The notes under the pieces were generated by a model, which was not told the DNA's origin, searched no databases, and was given only the letters and a program-made list of their open reading frames with translations. From Clostridium_AQ sp900552125 (lineage in GTDB: Bacteria; Bacillota_I; Bacilli_A; Erysipelotrichales; Erysipelotrichaceae): a DNA stretch of 12,226 nt. Below, in pieces: positions 7,688 through 12,226 of this stretch. The translations under genes were made by a program, and so were the position numbers. Positions within the stretch are counted from its first letter, which is position 1. Each line of letters starts with the position of its first letter. The stretch is taken from assembly GCA_037892765.1 (NCBI GenBank), contig JBBKBW010000069.1; one strand, 5' to 3'.

Positions 7688-8617
7688 TTACTCATAACAT
7701 ACGATACTAACACCTTCCGGTATCGTATTGATGTTATCTTTTTCTTCTAATAAGCCATTTTCATTAATGGAAAAAGCAACTAAATTACCGCTATTTCGAT
7801 TAGCCGCAAACAAGTAATGATCATCAAGAGAAAGATTGATATCACGAGGATGATCTCCTCCACTTGAAAGCACCTGTAAAACATTAAAGTTTGCTGTATC
7901 TACTACATAAATGCGATTTACTTCACGTATTGATACATATAATCGTTTCTCATCCTTACTTAAACGAATCGCAGCTCCTCCACCTTTCTCATTATCTTCC
8001 AACAATGAGATTTTCTTTATAATAGCTCCATTTGCGTTCAAATCTAATGCGAATACTTCACAGCTATCTTCACTTATCATATATAAAATATGCTCATCAT
8101 AACTGACAACACCATGACGAATTCCAGTATGTTCTGGAAAAGAAATAACTCTTTTAAATTCTAACGTATCGCGATCATATACATATACACGATCCAACAA
8201 ACGACATGGCACGTACACATATGATTTCGTTAGAATTGCCTGATGTGCTCCTGCATGTTCTTTTATTTCCACCTTTTTATCTTCCACTAACTGATCATTT
8301 TCAAAGCGATAACGAATCAGTGTTCCTTCATGATAATTCGTAGTATATATATAATGTTCATCCTGTGTCACATAACAAGCAGTACAGCCTTCTTTACCTG
8401 CTTTATAAACTTGCCCATCTTTCATAACACAGACACCAGCAAACTCCTCTTGTATTGGGAATGCTAATCGTTCATGATCATATGATATATATTTCGCATC
8501 TCTTGTTTCATAGTATACGTTTGACTCTATAAATTTTTCTTTCACGGTATCAAATATAAAAGAATAAATTCCTTTACTTGGTGCATAGGTTCCTACTAAA
8601 CCTTTTATTTTACTCAT
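7688..8617 (-). CDS. pgl: 6-phosphogluconolactonase, seven-bladed beta-propeller (lactonase) family
   Basis: The likely role is hydrolysis of 6-phosphogluconolactone to 6-phosphogluconate, between Zwf and Gnd. The 309-residue protein has no signal peptide and shows repeated propeller-blade strands of the lactonase family (E. coli YbhE type), not the SOL/DevB type. Landmarks are GTYAPSKGIYSF (9-20), TNYHEGTL (93-100), HAGAHQAI (121-128), GIRHGVV (165-171), GGGAAIRLS (212-220), GGDHPRDINL (253-262) and ANRNSGNLVAFSI (272-284). It is a little short against 330-350 residues. Co-location with gnd and zwf makes the lactonase role much more likely than another propeller function. The start at 8617 has GGAGGAT upstream. 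First gene of the operon, 13 bases before gnd. Confidence 0.9.
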   Translation of the reverse strand: MSKIKGLVGTYAPSKGIYSFIFDTVKEKFIESNVYYETRDAKYISYDHERLAFPIQEEFAGVCVMKDGQVYKAGKEGCTACYVTQDEHYIYTTNYHEGTLIRYRFENDQLVEDKKVEIKEHAGAHQAILTKSYVYVPCRLLDRVYVYDRDTLEFKRVISFPEHTGIRHGVVSYDEHILYMISEDSCEVFALDLNANGAIIKKISLLEDNEKGGGAAIRLSKDEKRLYVSIREVNRIYVVDTANFNVLQVLSSGGDHPRDINLSLDDHYLFAANRNSGNLVAFSINENGLLEEKDNINTIPEGVSIVCYE

Positions 8618-8652
8618 AATTATCCTCCATTTATATCTAATTAGCTATAATC

Positions 8653-8681
8653 ATCATACAAGAGTATCATACCGAAAGCAA
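8653..8681 (-). promoter_or_regulatory. Promoter of the pgl-gnd-zwf operon
   Basis: On the minus strand TTGCTT (complement of 8676-8681), a 17-base spacer and TATGAT (complement of 8653-8658) give a leader of about 29 nt before the pgl start. A short inverted repeat, TACAT-6-ATGTA (8684-8699), lies just upstream of the -35. It could be a regulator site but is too short to claim. Confidence 0.55.
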
Positions 8682-8703
8682 TTTACATGCCCAAATGTAT
8701 TAA

Positions 8704-8877
8704 ATAACTGTATTTCTGAAGGTAGGAAAATTTGATTATCGTGTCTGTGCTATTATTCTATCAGATGATAAAATACTTGCTATACAGGATGAACGTTCTC
8801 CTTATTATTATCTTCCAGCCCCAATAACAACGAATACAAATAATACATTCAAAAAAGATTTTTACTTTCCTATATAA
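8704..8877 (+). pseudogene. Remnant of a Nudix hydrolase gene
   Basis: A 58-codon open stretch lacks any ATG/GTG start with a ribosome binding site. After a few residues it reads KVGKFDYRVCAIILSDDKIL and continues AIQDERSPYYYLPAP. This is the familiar N-terminal strand pair of small Firmicute Nudix proteins, where YYYLP is followed by GGR and the Nudix box. Here GG is lost after LPA, and the Nudix box (GX5EX7REUXEEXGU) is absent. The tail KKDFYFPI before the stop at 8875-8877 resembles the C-terminal FYPLF-type end of the same proteins, suggesting an internal deletion that joined both ends. That last point is a guess. No functional enzyme can be made from it. Confidence 0.6.
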
Positions 8878-8889
8878 AAATGATATACT
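8861..8889 (+). promoter_or_regulatory. Promoter for the zinc-ribbon gene
   Basis: TTTACT (8861-8866), a 17-base spacer and TATACT (8884-8889), preceded by TGA to give an extended -10. The -35 lies inside the tail of the Nudix remnant. Expected leader about 20 nt. Confidence 0.65.
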
Positions 8890-8916
8890 GAAATCAAGAA
8901 GAAAGGGGTTATTTTT

Positions 8917-9129
8917 ATGGATAAAAAACCATATGTCTGCCCAAAATGCGGATGTACAAAGTTTGTGAACGATCAATTTCAGGCAACTGGAGGCAATTTT
9001 GCAAAACTATTCGATGTACAAAATAAAAAATTCATTACAATCAGCTGTGCACAATGCGGATTCACTGAAATATATCGTGAGGAAACAGAGGCAGGATGGA
9101 ACATTCTTGACTTTTTAATCGGAGGATAA
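8917..9129 (+). CDS. Small zinc-ribbon protein (DUF2082-like)
   Basis: This 70-residue protein has two cysteine pairs, CPKC (8-11) and CAQC (44-47), spaced as in a zinc ribbon that would bind one zinc ion. The arrangement MDKKPYVCPKCG near the start, ATGGNFAKLFDVQNKKF (23-39) between the pairs and CGFTEIY after the second pair matches the DUF2082 family of putative nucleic-acid-binding zinc ribbons. No specific role is known to me. The start is supported by GAAAGGGG (8901-8908) and by a good promoter. It is monocistronic and ends seven bases from the stop of the convergent membrane-protein gene. Confidence 0.88.
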   Translation: MDKKPYVCPKCGCTKFVNDQFQATGGNFAKLFDVQNKKFITISCAQCGFTEIYREETEAGWNILDFLIGG

Positions 9130-9130
9130 G

Positions 9131-9163
9131 CCCAGTTTATGACTGGGGTTCTTTCTTTATTTC
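9131..9163 (+). terminator. Terminator of the zinc-ribbon gene
   Basis: CCCAGT (9131-9136), loop TTATG, ACTGGG (9142-9147), then an interrupted T-rich tract. The stop codon of the convergent gene (9137-9139) falls in the loop, and its last codons form one arm. The minus strand has no T-tract here, so it is one-directional. Confidence 0.65.
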
Positions 9164-9484
9164 TTTTCGATGTTTGAATAAAGAAAACCATCGAAATAAA
9201 GTTGTTAACATCGTACTTCCCATTATAGTAATCATCCATACAATACTATTTATACTAAGTAATAGAAAAATAACTCTTAACAGTATATAAAAAACAATAA
9301 TTCTTATAATTTCTGAAACTAGCAAATATGCTCCTATCTGTATTCCTGAAAGTGATGTAATCCAATCTTGAATACTTTTTTTATGTTGAAGAAACATACA
9401 GATATATGCCAAAATAAGCATTAGTAAAGTAGACATTATTCCATCTATATTTAATAAGATAATCCACACAATCAATTCCTTCAT
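9137..9484 (-). CDS. Small hypothetical membrane protein, about three transmembrane helices
   Basis: I do not recognise this 115-residue protein. It has strongly hydrophobic stretches at about 4-32, 48-76 and 78-100, which suggest three (possibly four) membrane helices. A basic loop HKK (34-36) lies between the first two, and the basic tail FKHRKEIKKEP (103-113) is probably cytoplasmic. No catalytic or ligand motif is evident. The ribosome binding site is poor (GTGGTGA, 8 to 10 bases upstream), weaker than most genes here. A -10/-35 pair precedes it, so it may be expressed alone. The hydrophobic pattern kept over the full frame argues for a real gene, though a lineage-specific one. Confidence 0.6.
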   Translation of the reverse strand: MKELIVWIILLNIDGIMSTLLMLILAYICMFLQHKKSIQDWITSLSGIQIGAYLLVSEIIRIIVFYILLRVIFLLLSINSIVWMITIMGSTMLTTLFRWFSLFKHRKEIKKEPQS

Positions 9485-9520
9485 TTTATCACCACTATCT
9501 GCATTGTATCATACATAAAA

Positions 9521-9549
9521 ATTATACTCTATTAAAAAAATGGTGTATA
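9521..9549 (-). promoter_or_regulatory. Possible promoter for the small membrane protein
   Basis: On the minus strand TATACA (complement of 9544-9549), a 17-base spacer and TATAAT (complement of 9521-9526). The -35 lies within the terminator stem of the preceding gene. Confidence 0.45.
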
Positions 9550-9570
9550 GAGGATCAACCTTTATACACC
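9534..9570 (-). terminator. Strong terminator of the ECF S-component gene
   Basis: GGTGTATA (9542-9549) and TATACACC (9563-9570), extended by AGG (9551-9553) with CCT (9559-9561), make a 12-pair stem with one G-U pair and the 5-base loop ATCAA. On the minus strand it is followed by seven Ts, a textbook intrinsic terminator 10 bases after the stop at 9581. Confidence 0.9.
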
Positions 9571-9580
9571 TTATATGTAT

Positions 9581-10201
9581 TTATTTATATTTTTTAGAAA
9601 ATGGCTTAATAGCCTTGCATACCAATAAAGATGCGATAACACCTAAGATTGCCTCTGCTATACCATTTGTAAATACTACTCCAAATAATACCGCTATTAA
9701 TGTGTTATACGCTACACCAATTGCTTGGGCATAGGATGTACCAAAAAATACATAAATTCCACCTAGCACTAATACAGTATTTGTGATTGCGCCTACTAAT
9801 GCGGCAATTGATATACTCAATGAATCATTCACATCTTTTCTGCTCAATTTTTCATAAACAAGTCCAGCTAAGTATCCAAGCAAAATTCTTGGGATAATCG
9901 CAATGATAAGGCTTGTCCAGTTTCCACTCATTCCAGCAACAGGAATGAAGGGGGAAAAGCAGAATGAAGTTACAGTTGGGCGAAAAGTTGCGTTCAATAC
10001 ACTTGTGATACCAAATACAAGACCTAATTCTGCCCCTGCTTTCTTTCCTAACGCAATACCAGCAATAATAACCGGAATATGCATCGTTGTGGCACTAATT
10101 GGTCCAATAGGCAAATACCCTAGCGGGGTAACTGTCAAAAGAATCTGAATAGCCAGAAACATAGACATAATTGCCATATACTGTGTTTTCTTTGTTTTCA
10201 T
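9581..10201 (-). CDS. ECF transporter S component (substrate-binding membrane subunit)
   Basis: The S component of an energy-coupling-factor importer binds a vitamin or similar micronutrient in the membrane and works with the shared EcfA/EcfA'/EcfT module, which is not in this window. The 206-residue protein has about six hydrophobic helices and the segment PLGYLPIGPISATTMHIPVII, then GKKAGAELGLVFGITSVLNA, typical of the PF12822 ECF S-component family, which includes pantothenate-type (PanT-like) members. The substrate cannot be fixed from sequence. The reading frame extends to a TTG at 10279, but AGGAGG just before ATG 10201 and the hydrophobic start MKTKKTQYMAIMSMFLAI favour 10201. It has its own promoter, long leader and strong terminator, as expected for a stand-alone S component. 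Confidence 0.88.
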   Translation of the reverse strand: MKTKKTQYMAIMSMFLAIQILLTVTPLGYLPIGPISATTMHIPVIIAGIALGKKAGAELGLVFGITSVLNATFRPTVTSFCFSPFIPVAGMSGNWTSLIIAIIPRILLGYLAGLVYEKLSRKDVNDSLSISIAALVGAITNTVLVLGGIYVFFGTSYAQAIGVAYNTLIAVLFGVVFTNGIAEAILGVIASLLVCKAIKPFSKKYK

Positions 10202-10317
10202 AATTCCTCCTACTTTCGTTCTAATCGATACGAGTGTTTTTGAAGATGCTGATATCTTGTCCCATTTTATACAGTTCAATTACGATCCTGTTAAAATATT
10301 TTCTATAGATTTTCAGC
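10202..10317 (-). promoter_or_regulatory. Long structured-looking 5' leader of the ECF S-component gene
   Basis: About 115 nt separate the predicted transcription start (near 10317) from the ATG. A nine-pair hairpin with one bulge can form between 10296-10288 and 10274-10265. Its loop GATCG (10287-10283) can pair with CGATT (10227-10223), a possible pseudoknot. It does not match TPP, FMN, cobalamin or THF riboswitch sequences as I know them. It may be a riboswitch or simply a long leader. Confidence 0.3.
10206..10211 (-). promoter_or_regulatory. Ribosome binding site that fixes the S-component start
   Basis: AGGAGG on the minus strand, four bases before ATG 10201. No comparable site precedes the upstream in-frame TTG at 10279. 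Confidence 0.85.
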
Positions 10318-10323
10318 TTACAT

Positions 10324-10352
10324 ATTATATTACAATTCCCACTATATGCCAA
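10324..10352 (-). promoter_or_regulatory. Promoter of the ECF S-component gene
   Basis: On the minus strand TTGGCA (complement of 10347-10352), a 17-base spacer and TATAAT (complement of 10324-10329). This is one of the best promoter matches in the window. Confidence 0.75.
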
Positions 10353-10436
10353 TAACTTTGTGTAAATTTTCACATATTTTTATTGCTTATAGACGATATT
10401 TTTATGAATTATAGCTTTTTTCACAATAAAACACAC

Positions 10437-10457
10437 AAAAAAGGCCGATTATGGCCT
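10437..10457 (-). terminator. Terminator of the peptidase operon
   Basis: On the minus strand AGGCC (complement of 10453-10457), loop ATAATC, GGCCT (complement of 10442-10446), then TTTTTT. It lies 34 bases after the stop at 10491 and separates this operon from the S-component promoter. Confidence 0.75.
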
Positions 10458-10490
10458 ATAAAATGTTATAAAATTCTTTTATATATTTGG

Positions 10491-10895
10491 TTACAAGTCT
10501 TTCCCCATTAAATGTATACATGCATAATCTGGTATATTCTGTACAATCCCTAAATCCTTATATCCTTGTTTTATAAACCATGACATAGGTCCATTAGGAA
10601 ATGTACCAGTTTCACCACTAATTACAAATATCTTCTGATAATTTTTAGCTAACTCTTTTTCTAAGACCGATAATGGATAAGCCTTGTAGTCATATTCTTC
10701 ATCTGAATGGTAAACACAAGTTAAAAAGGCATACTTATCATCTTTAGGAATCTGATAAGGTACTTTAGTAGAAGGCATCCATTCTGCTCCACCTACGATT
10801 TTATCCTGATATTTATGTAATACACCATAAAATGGTATTTGCTGAGATTGAAGAAATTCTCTTTTTTTATATATCTGCCCACATTCTTCGCACAT
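10491..10895 (-). CDS. Acetyltransferase-like C-terminal half of a gene interrupted by TGA
   Basis: This 134-residue frame looks like the C-terminal part of a GNAT-fold protein. It has a strand KIVGGAEWMPS (32-42), LTCVYHSDEEYDYKAYPLSVLEKEL (58-82) at the usual acetyl-CoA-binding strand and helix, and FVISGETGTFPNGPMSWFIKQGYKDLGIV (90-118) like the closing strand and helix. The usual R/QxxGxG/A loop for acetyl-CoA is not visible, so activity is uncertain. The ATG at 10895 has no ribosome binding site. The frame is the same as the upstream 109-residue frame and is separated from it only by TGA TGT ACA. It is therefore most likely the second half of one 246-codon gene, not an independent gene. 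The start shown is only the first ATG after the stop. Confidence 0.6.
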   Translation of the reverse strand: MCEECGQIYKKREFLQSQQIPFYGVLHKYQDKIVGGAEWMPSTKVPYQIPKDDKYAFLTCVYHSDEEYDYKAYPLSVLEKELAKNYQKIFVISGETGTFPNGPMSWFIKQGYKDLGIVQNIPDYACIHLMGKDL

Positions 10896-10901
10896 TGTAC
10901 A

Positions 10902-10904
10902 TCA
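10902..10904 (-). other. In-frame TGA joining two same-frame halves
   Basis: The codons read CAA TGA TGT ACA ATG TGC, so the upstream frame continues in phase into the downstream frame through one TGA. Cysteine codons follow directly (CTMCEEC). gnd and the peptidase both end in TGA, so TGA is a normal stop here. I see no clear SECIS-like stem-loop. Confidence 0.8.
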
Positions 10905-11231
10905 TTGTAGAGCATTTATGATCGTGTCATCTGTTAGATATACGATATCGCCTTTTATTACTGTTTGCGATTGTATTATTTGATACGGCATATCTTTTGT
11001 AAGTGTTCTATTTCTTATCTGCTCTAACACAGATGAAGTAATAGGACCATACCAGTAAATTTCTTCATCGATTACCGTAAGAAATGGGTAATACATAGAC
11101 TGGTCTACTAAAGAAGTATCTTTACTAATATCAATACACTTAACATTATCAACCACATCATTTTGAAATAATCTTAACATTTCATAAATGATAGGACATT
11201 GAACACCCCAATGATAAAAGCTTATCTTCAT
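10902..11231 (-). CDS. Thioredoxin-like N-terminal half of a gene interrupted by TGA
   Basis: This 109-residue frame starts with a strand, turn and helix, MKISFYHWGVQCPIIYEMLR, where Cys12-Pro13 is placed like a thioredoxin or glutaredoxin active-site turn but with one cysteine. A second strand VKCIDISKDTSLV and YPFLTVIDEEIYWYGPI (49-64) resemble the cis-proline region of that fold. I do not recognise the exact family. Together with the downstream frame it would make a protein of about 246 residues, a thioredoxin-like domain fused to an acetyltransferase-like domain. YoaP-type acetyltransferases are a possible relation but I cannot confirm it. Its ATG overlaps the peptidase TGA (ATGA), so it is probably translated by coupling. 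It stops at the TGA 10902-10904. Confidence 0.6.
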   Translation of the reverse strand: MKISFYHWGVQCPIIYEMLRLFQNDVVDNVKCIDISKDTSLVDQSMYYPFLTVIDEEIYWYGPITSSVLEQIRNRTLTKDMPYQIIQSQTVIKGDIVYLTDDTIINALQ

Positions 11232-12181
11232 TTTAAATCACAGTGTGCCTTCAAACCATAAGCACCTTTTGCTTTATAGACAGCTCGATTGATAGCTTTT
11301 CCCATAGCATTAGTAGCCATAACACCTATAATATCAGGATCGCAGTCTACCTCTTGTGTACTTAATACAAAAATAGTATCACCATCACTCATGGTATGTA
11401 CAGGATGTATGGATCTAGCATATCCATTATGACTAATACCTGCAACTTTCGTACACTGTGCCTTTGTCAGTTTGGCATTTGTTATAATACAGCCAATGGT
11501 AGTATTACCTAAAGGCTGGGCTTTACGAAACTGTTCCAGTACATCTTCCGCTTTTATAATGGTATTTGTATCTTTATCCAGCATTCCCGCAAGTACTTCA
11601 TTTGTATCAAAATCTACTACATTTCCACAGGCATTTACCGTCACAATAGCTACTACCTGAACACCATCCATTTCCAATCCATATGTACCAATACCGCTTT
11701 TCATCGCATGGTCAAATCCTAACATTTTCCCGACACTAGCACCTGTTCCTGCACCATGATTTCCTTCTTCAAAACATCCTGATTCACTATTTACGCAAGC
11801 CTGATAACCCATAGCTTTATCTGGACGCACATTAGGATCTCCAACAGATAAATCAAATAAACTAGCACCACATACAATTGGAATTCTAGCAACCTGCATA
11901 TCAAAACCAATTCCATGTTCTTCTAGATATTGCATAACACCGCTAGCCGCATCCAGTCCATAAGCACTGCCTCCACTTAGACAAACTGCATGAATCTTTT
12001 GAACCATATTAATAGGATTCAATAAATCCGTTTCTCTAGTTGCTGGTCCTCCTCCTCTTACATCTACACCTGCTACTGCCCCTTCTTTACATATGATTAC
12101 AGTACAGCCAGTACCAGCTCTCTCATCTTCTGCCTGTCCAACACAAACATGTTTCATTTCTTGTATCGTTATTTCTTTCAT
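11228..12181 (-). CDS. P1-family (S58, DmpA-like) aminopeptidase
   Basis: S58 peptidases (L-aminopeptidase/D-esterase, DmpA type) are cytosolic N-terminal-nucleophile hydrolases made as one chain that cleaves itself into two subunits. With the start at 12181 the protein is 317 residues. It has RGGGPATRETDLL (42-54), LSGGSAYGLDAASGVM (68-83), HGAGTGASVGKMLG (142-155), VNACGNVVD (182-190) and GNTTIG (225-230). By family analogy the cleavage site and nucleophile should fall at Asn226-Thr227, a Thr in place of the Ser of DmpA (inference). No signal peptide is seen. The frame opens at 12199, but AGGGAG (12190-12195) lies between that ATG and 12181 and favours 12181. First gene of an operon with the TGA-split frame. 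Confidence 0.92.
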   Translation of the reverse strand: MKEITIQEMKHVCVGQAEDERAGTGCTVIICKEGAVAGVDVRGGGPATRETDLLNPINMVQKIHAVCLSGGSAYGLDAASGVMQYLEEHGIGFDMQVARIPIVCGASLFDLSVGDPNVRPDKAMGYQACVNSESGCFEEGNHGAGTGASVGKMLGFDHAMKSGIGTYGLEMDGVQVVAIVTVNACGNVVDFDTNEVLAGMLDKDTNTIIKAEDVLEQFRKAQPLGNTTIGCIITNAKLTKAQCTKVAGISHNGYARSIHPVHTMSDGDTIFVLSTQEVDCDPDIIGVMATNAMGKAINRAVYKAKGAYGLKAHCDLK

Positions 12182-12189
12182 TATGATCA

Positions 12190-12195
12190 CTCCCT
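12190..12195 (-). promoter_or_regulatory. Ribosome binding site that fixes the peptidase start
   Basis: AGGGAG on the minus strand, eight bases before ATG 12181 and inside the longer frame from 12199. A TATAAT at 12200-12205 is too close to serve as the -10 with this site in the message, so the true promoter probably lies at or beyond the window edge. Confidence 0.7.
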
Positions 12196-12226
12196 GCATA
12201 TTATAACTTATATTTTATATAATACC

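Noticed and set aside
7675..7713. Longer gnd starting at 7713
   Set aside because: It would overlap pgl and include the ribosome binding site. The added residues lie before the normal Rossmann start.
8684..8699. Inverted repeat TACAT-6-ATGTA as an operator for pgl
   Set aside because: Five-base arms are expected by chance in DNA this AT-rich and no second copy was found.
8761..8976. Minus-strand 71-codon frame in the pgl to zinc-ribbon gap
   Set aside because: It overlaps the Nudix remnant and the zinc-ribbon start in antisense, has no ribosome binding site and an aromatic-rich, unnatural composition.
10202..10279. N-terminal extension of the S component from a TTG codon at 10279
   Set aside because: No ribosome binding site there, the added residues are not like the family, and AGGAGG points to 10201.
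10860..10904. Selenocysteine insertion at the in-frame TGA
   Set aside because: Only a weak TGC/GCA pairing is seen in the 40 bases after the TGA, with no clear apical G-containing stem-loop, and selenocysteine genes are not visible here. Kept only as a testable option.
10902..10904. TGA read as tryptophan in this organism
   Set aside because: gnd and the peptidase end in TGA at ATGA overlaps with the next gene, so TGA works as a stop.

Overview
The window is compact, AT-rich bacterial DNA with strong AGGAGG-type ribosome binding sites, canonical TTGACA/TATAAT-like promoters and many intrinsic terminators. This fits a low-GC Firmicute. Gene content (glucose-6-phosphate and 6-phosphogluconate dehydrogenases beside a propeller-type lactonase, a DUF1836 regulator, an ECF vitamin-transporter S component) would suit a gut Erysipelotrichia or Clostridia-type organism, but the exact lineage is inference. 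I see no phage, insertion sequence, CRISPR array, tRNA or rRNA.

Layout. Positions 1-214 hold a weak hairpin and an extended -10 promoter for a UPF0309-type SIS-domain protein (215-946, +). Converging on it is a minus-strand pair, purine nucleoside phosphorylase followed by the replication-associated AAA+ ATPase RarA (3135 down to 973). An AraC-family regulator (3337-4185, +) is divergent from that pair and converges on a DUF1836 regulator (4758-4207, -). Next comes a three-gene minus-strand operon, pgl-gnd-zwf (8617 down to 4868), which encodes the whole oxidative branch of the pentose phosphate pathway from glucose-6-phosphate to ribulose-5-phosphate. Its genes are tightly spaced, and gnd and zwf overlap by ATGA.

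Positions 8618-8916 hold the promoter of that operon, a decayed Nudix hydrolase remnant, and the promoter of a small zinc-ribbon protein (8917-9129, +). That gene converges on a small unrecognised membrane protein (9484-9137, -). An ECF transporter S component (10201-9581, -) follows, with its own promoter, a roughly 115-nt leader and a strong terminator. The right end is a minus-strand operon. It has a P1-family (S58) peptidase, overlapping by ATGA a thioredoxin-like / acetyltransferase-like reading frame that is cut in two by one in-frame TGA (11231 down to 10491).

Most of the window is housekeeping metabolism and regulation. The most notable items are the TGA-interrupted gene whose second half has no ribosome binding site, the Nudix remnant, the self-contained oxidative pentose phosphate operon, and the leader of the S component. 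I found no convincing new multi-gene system.
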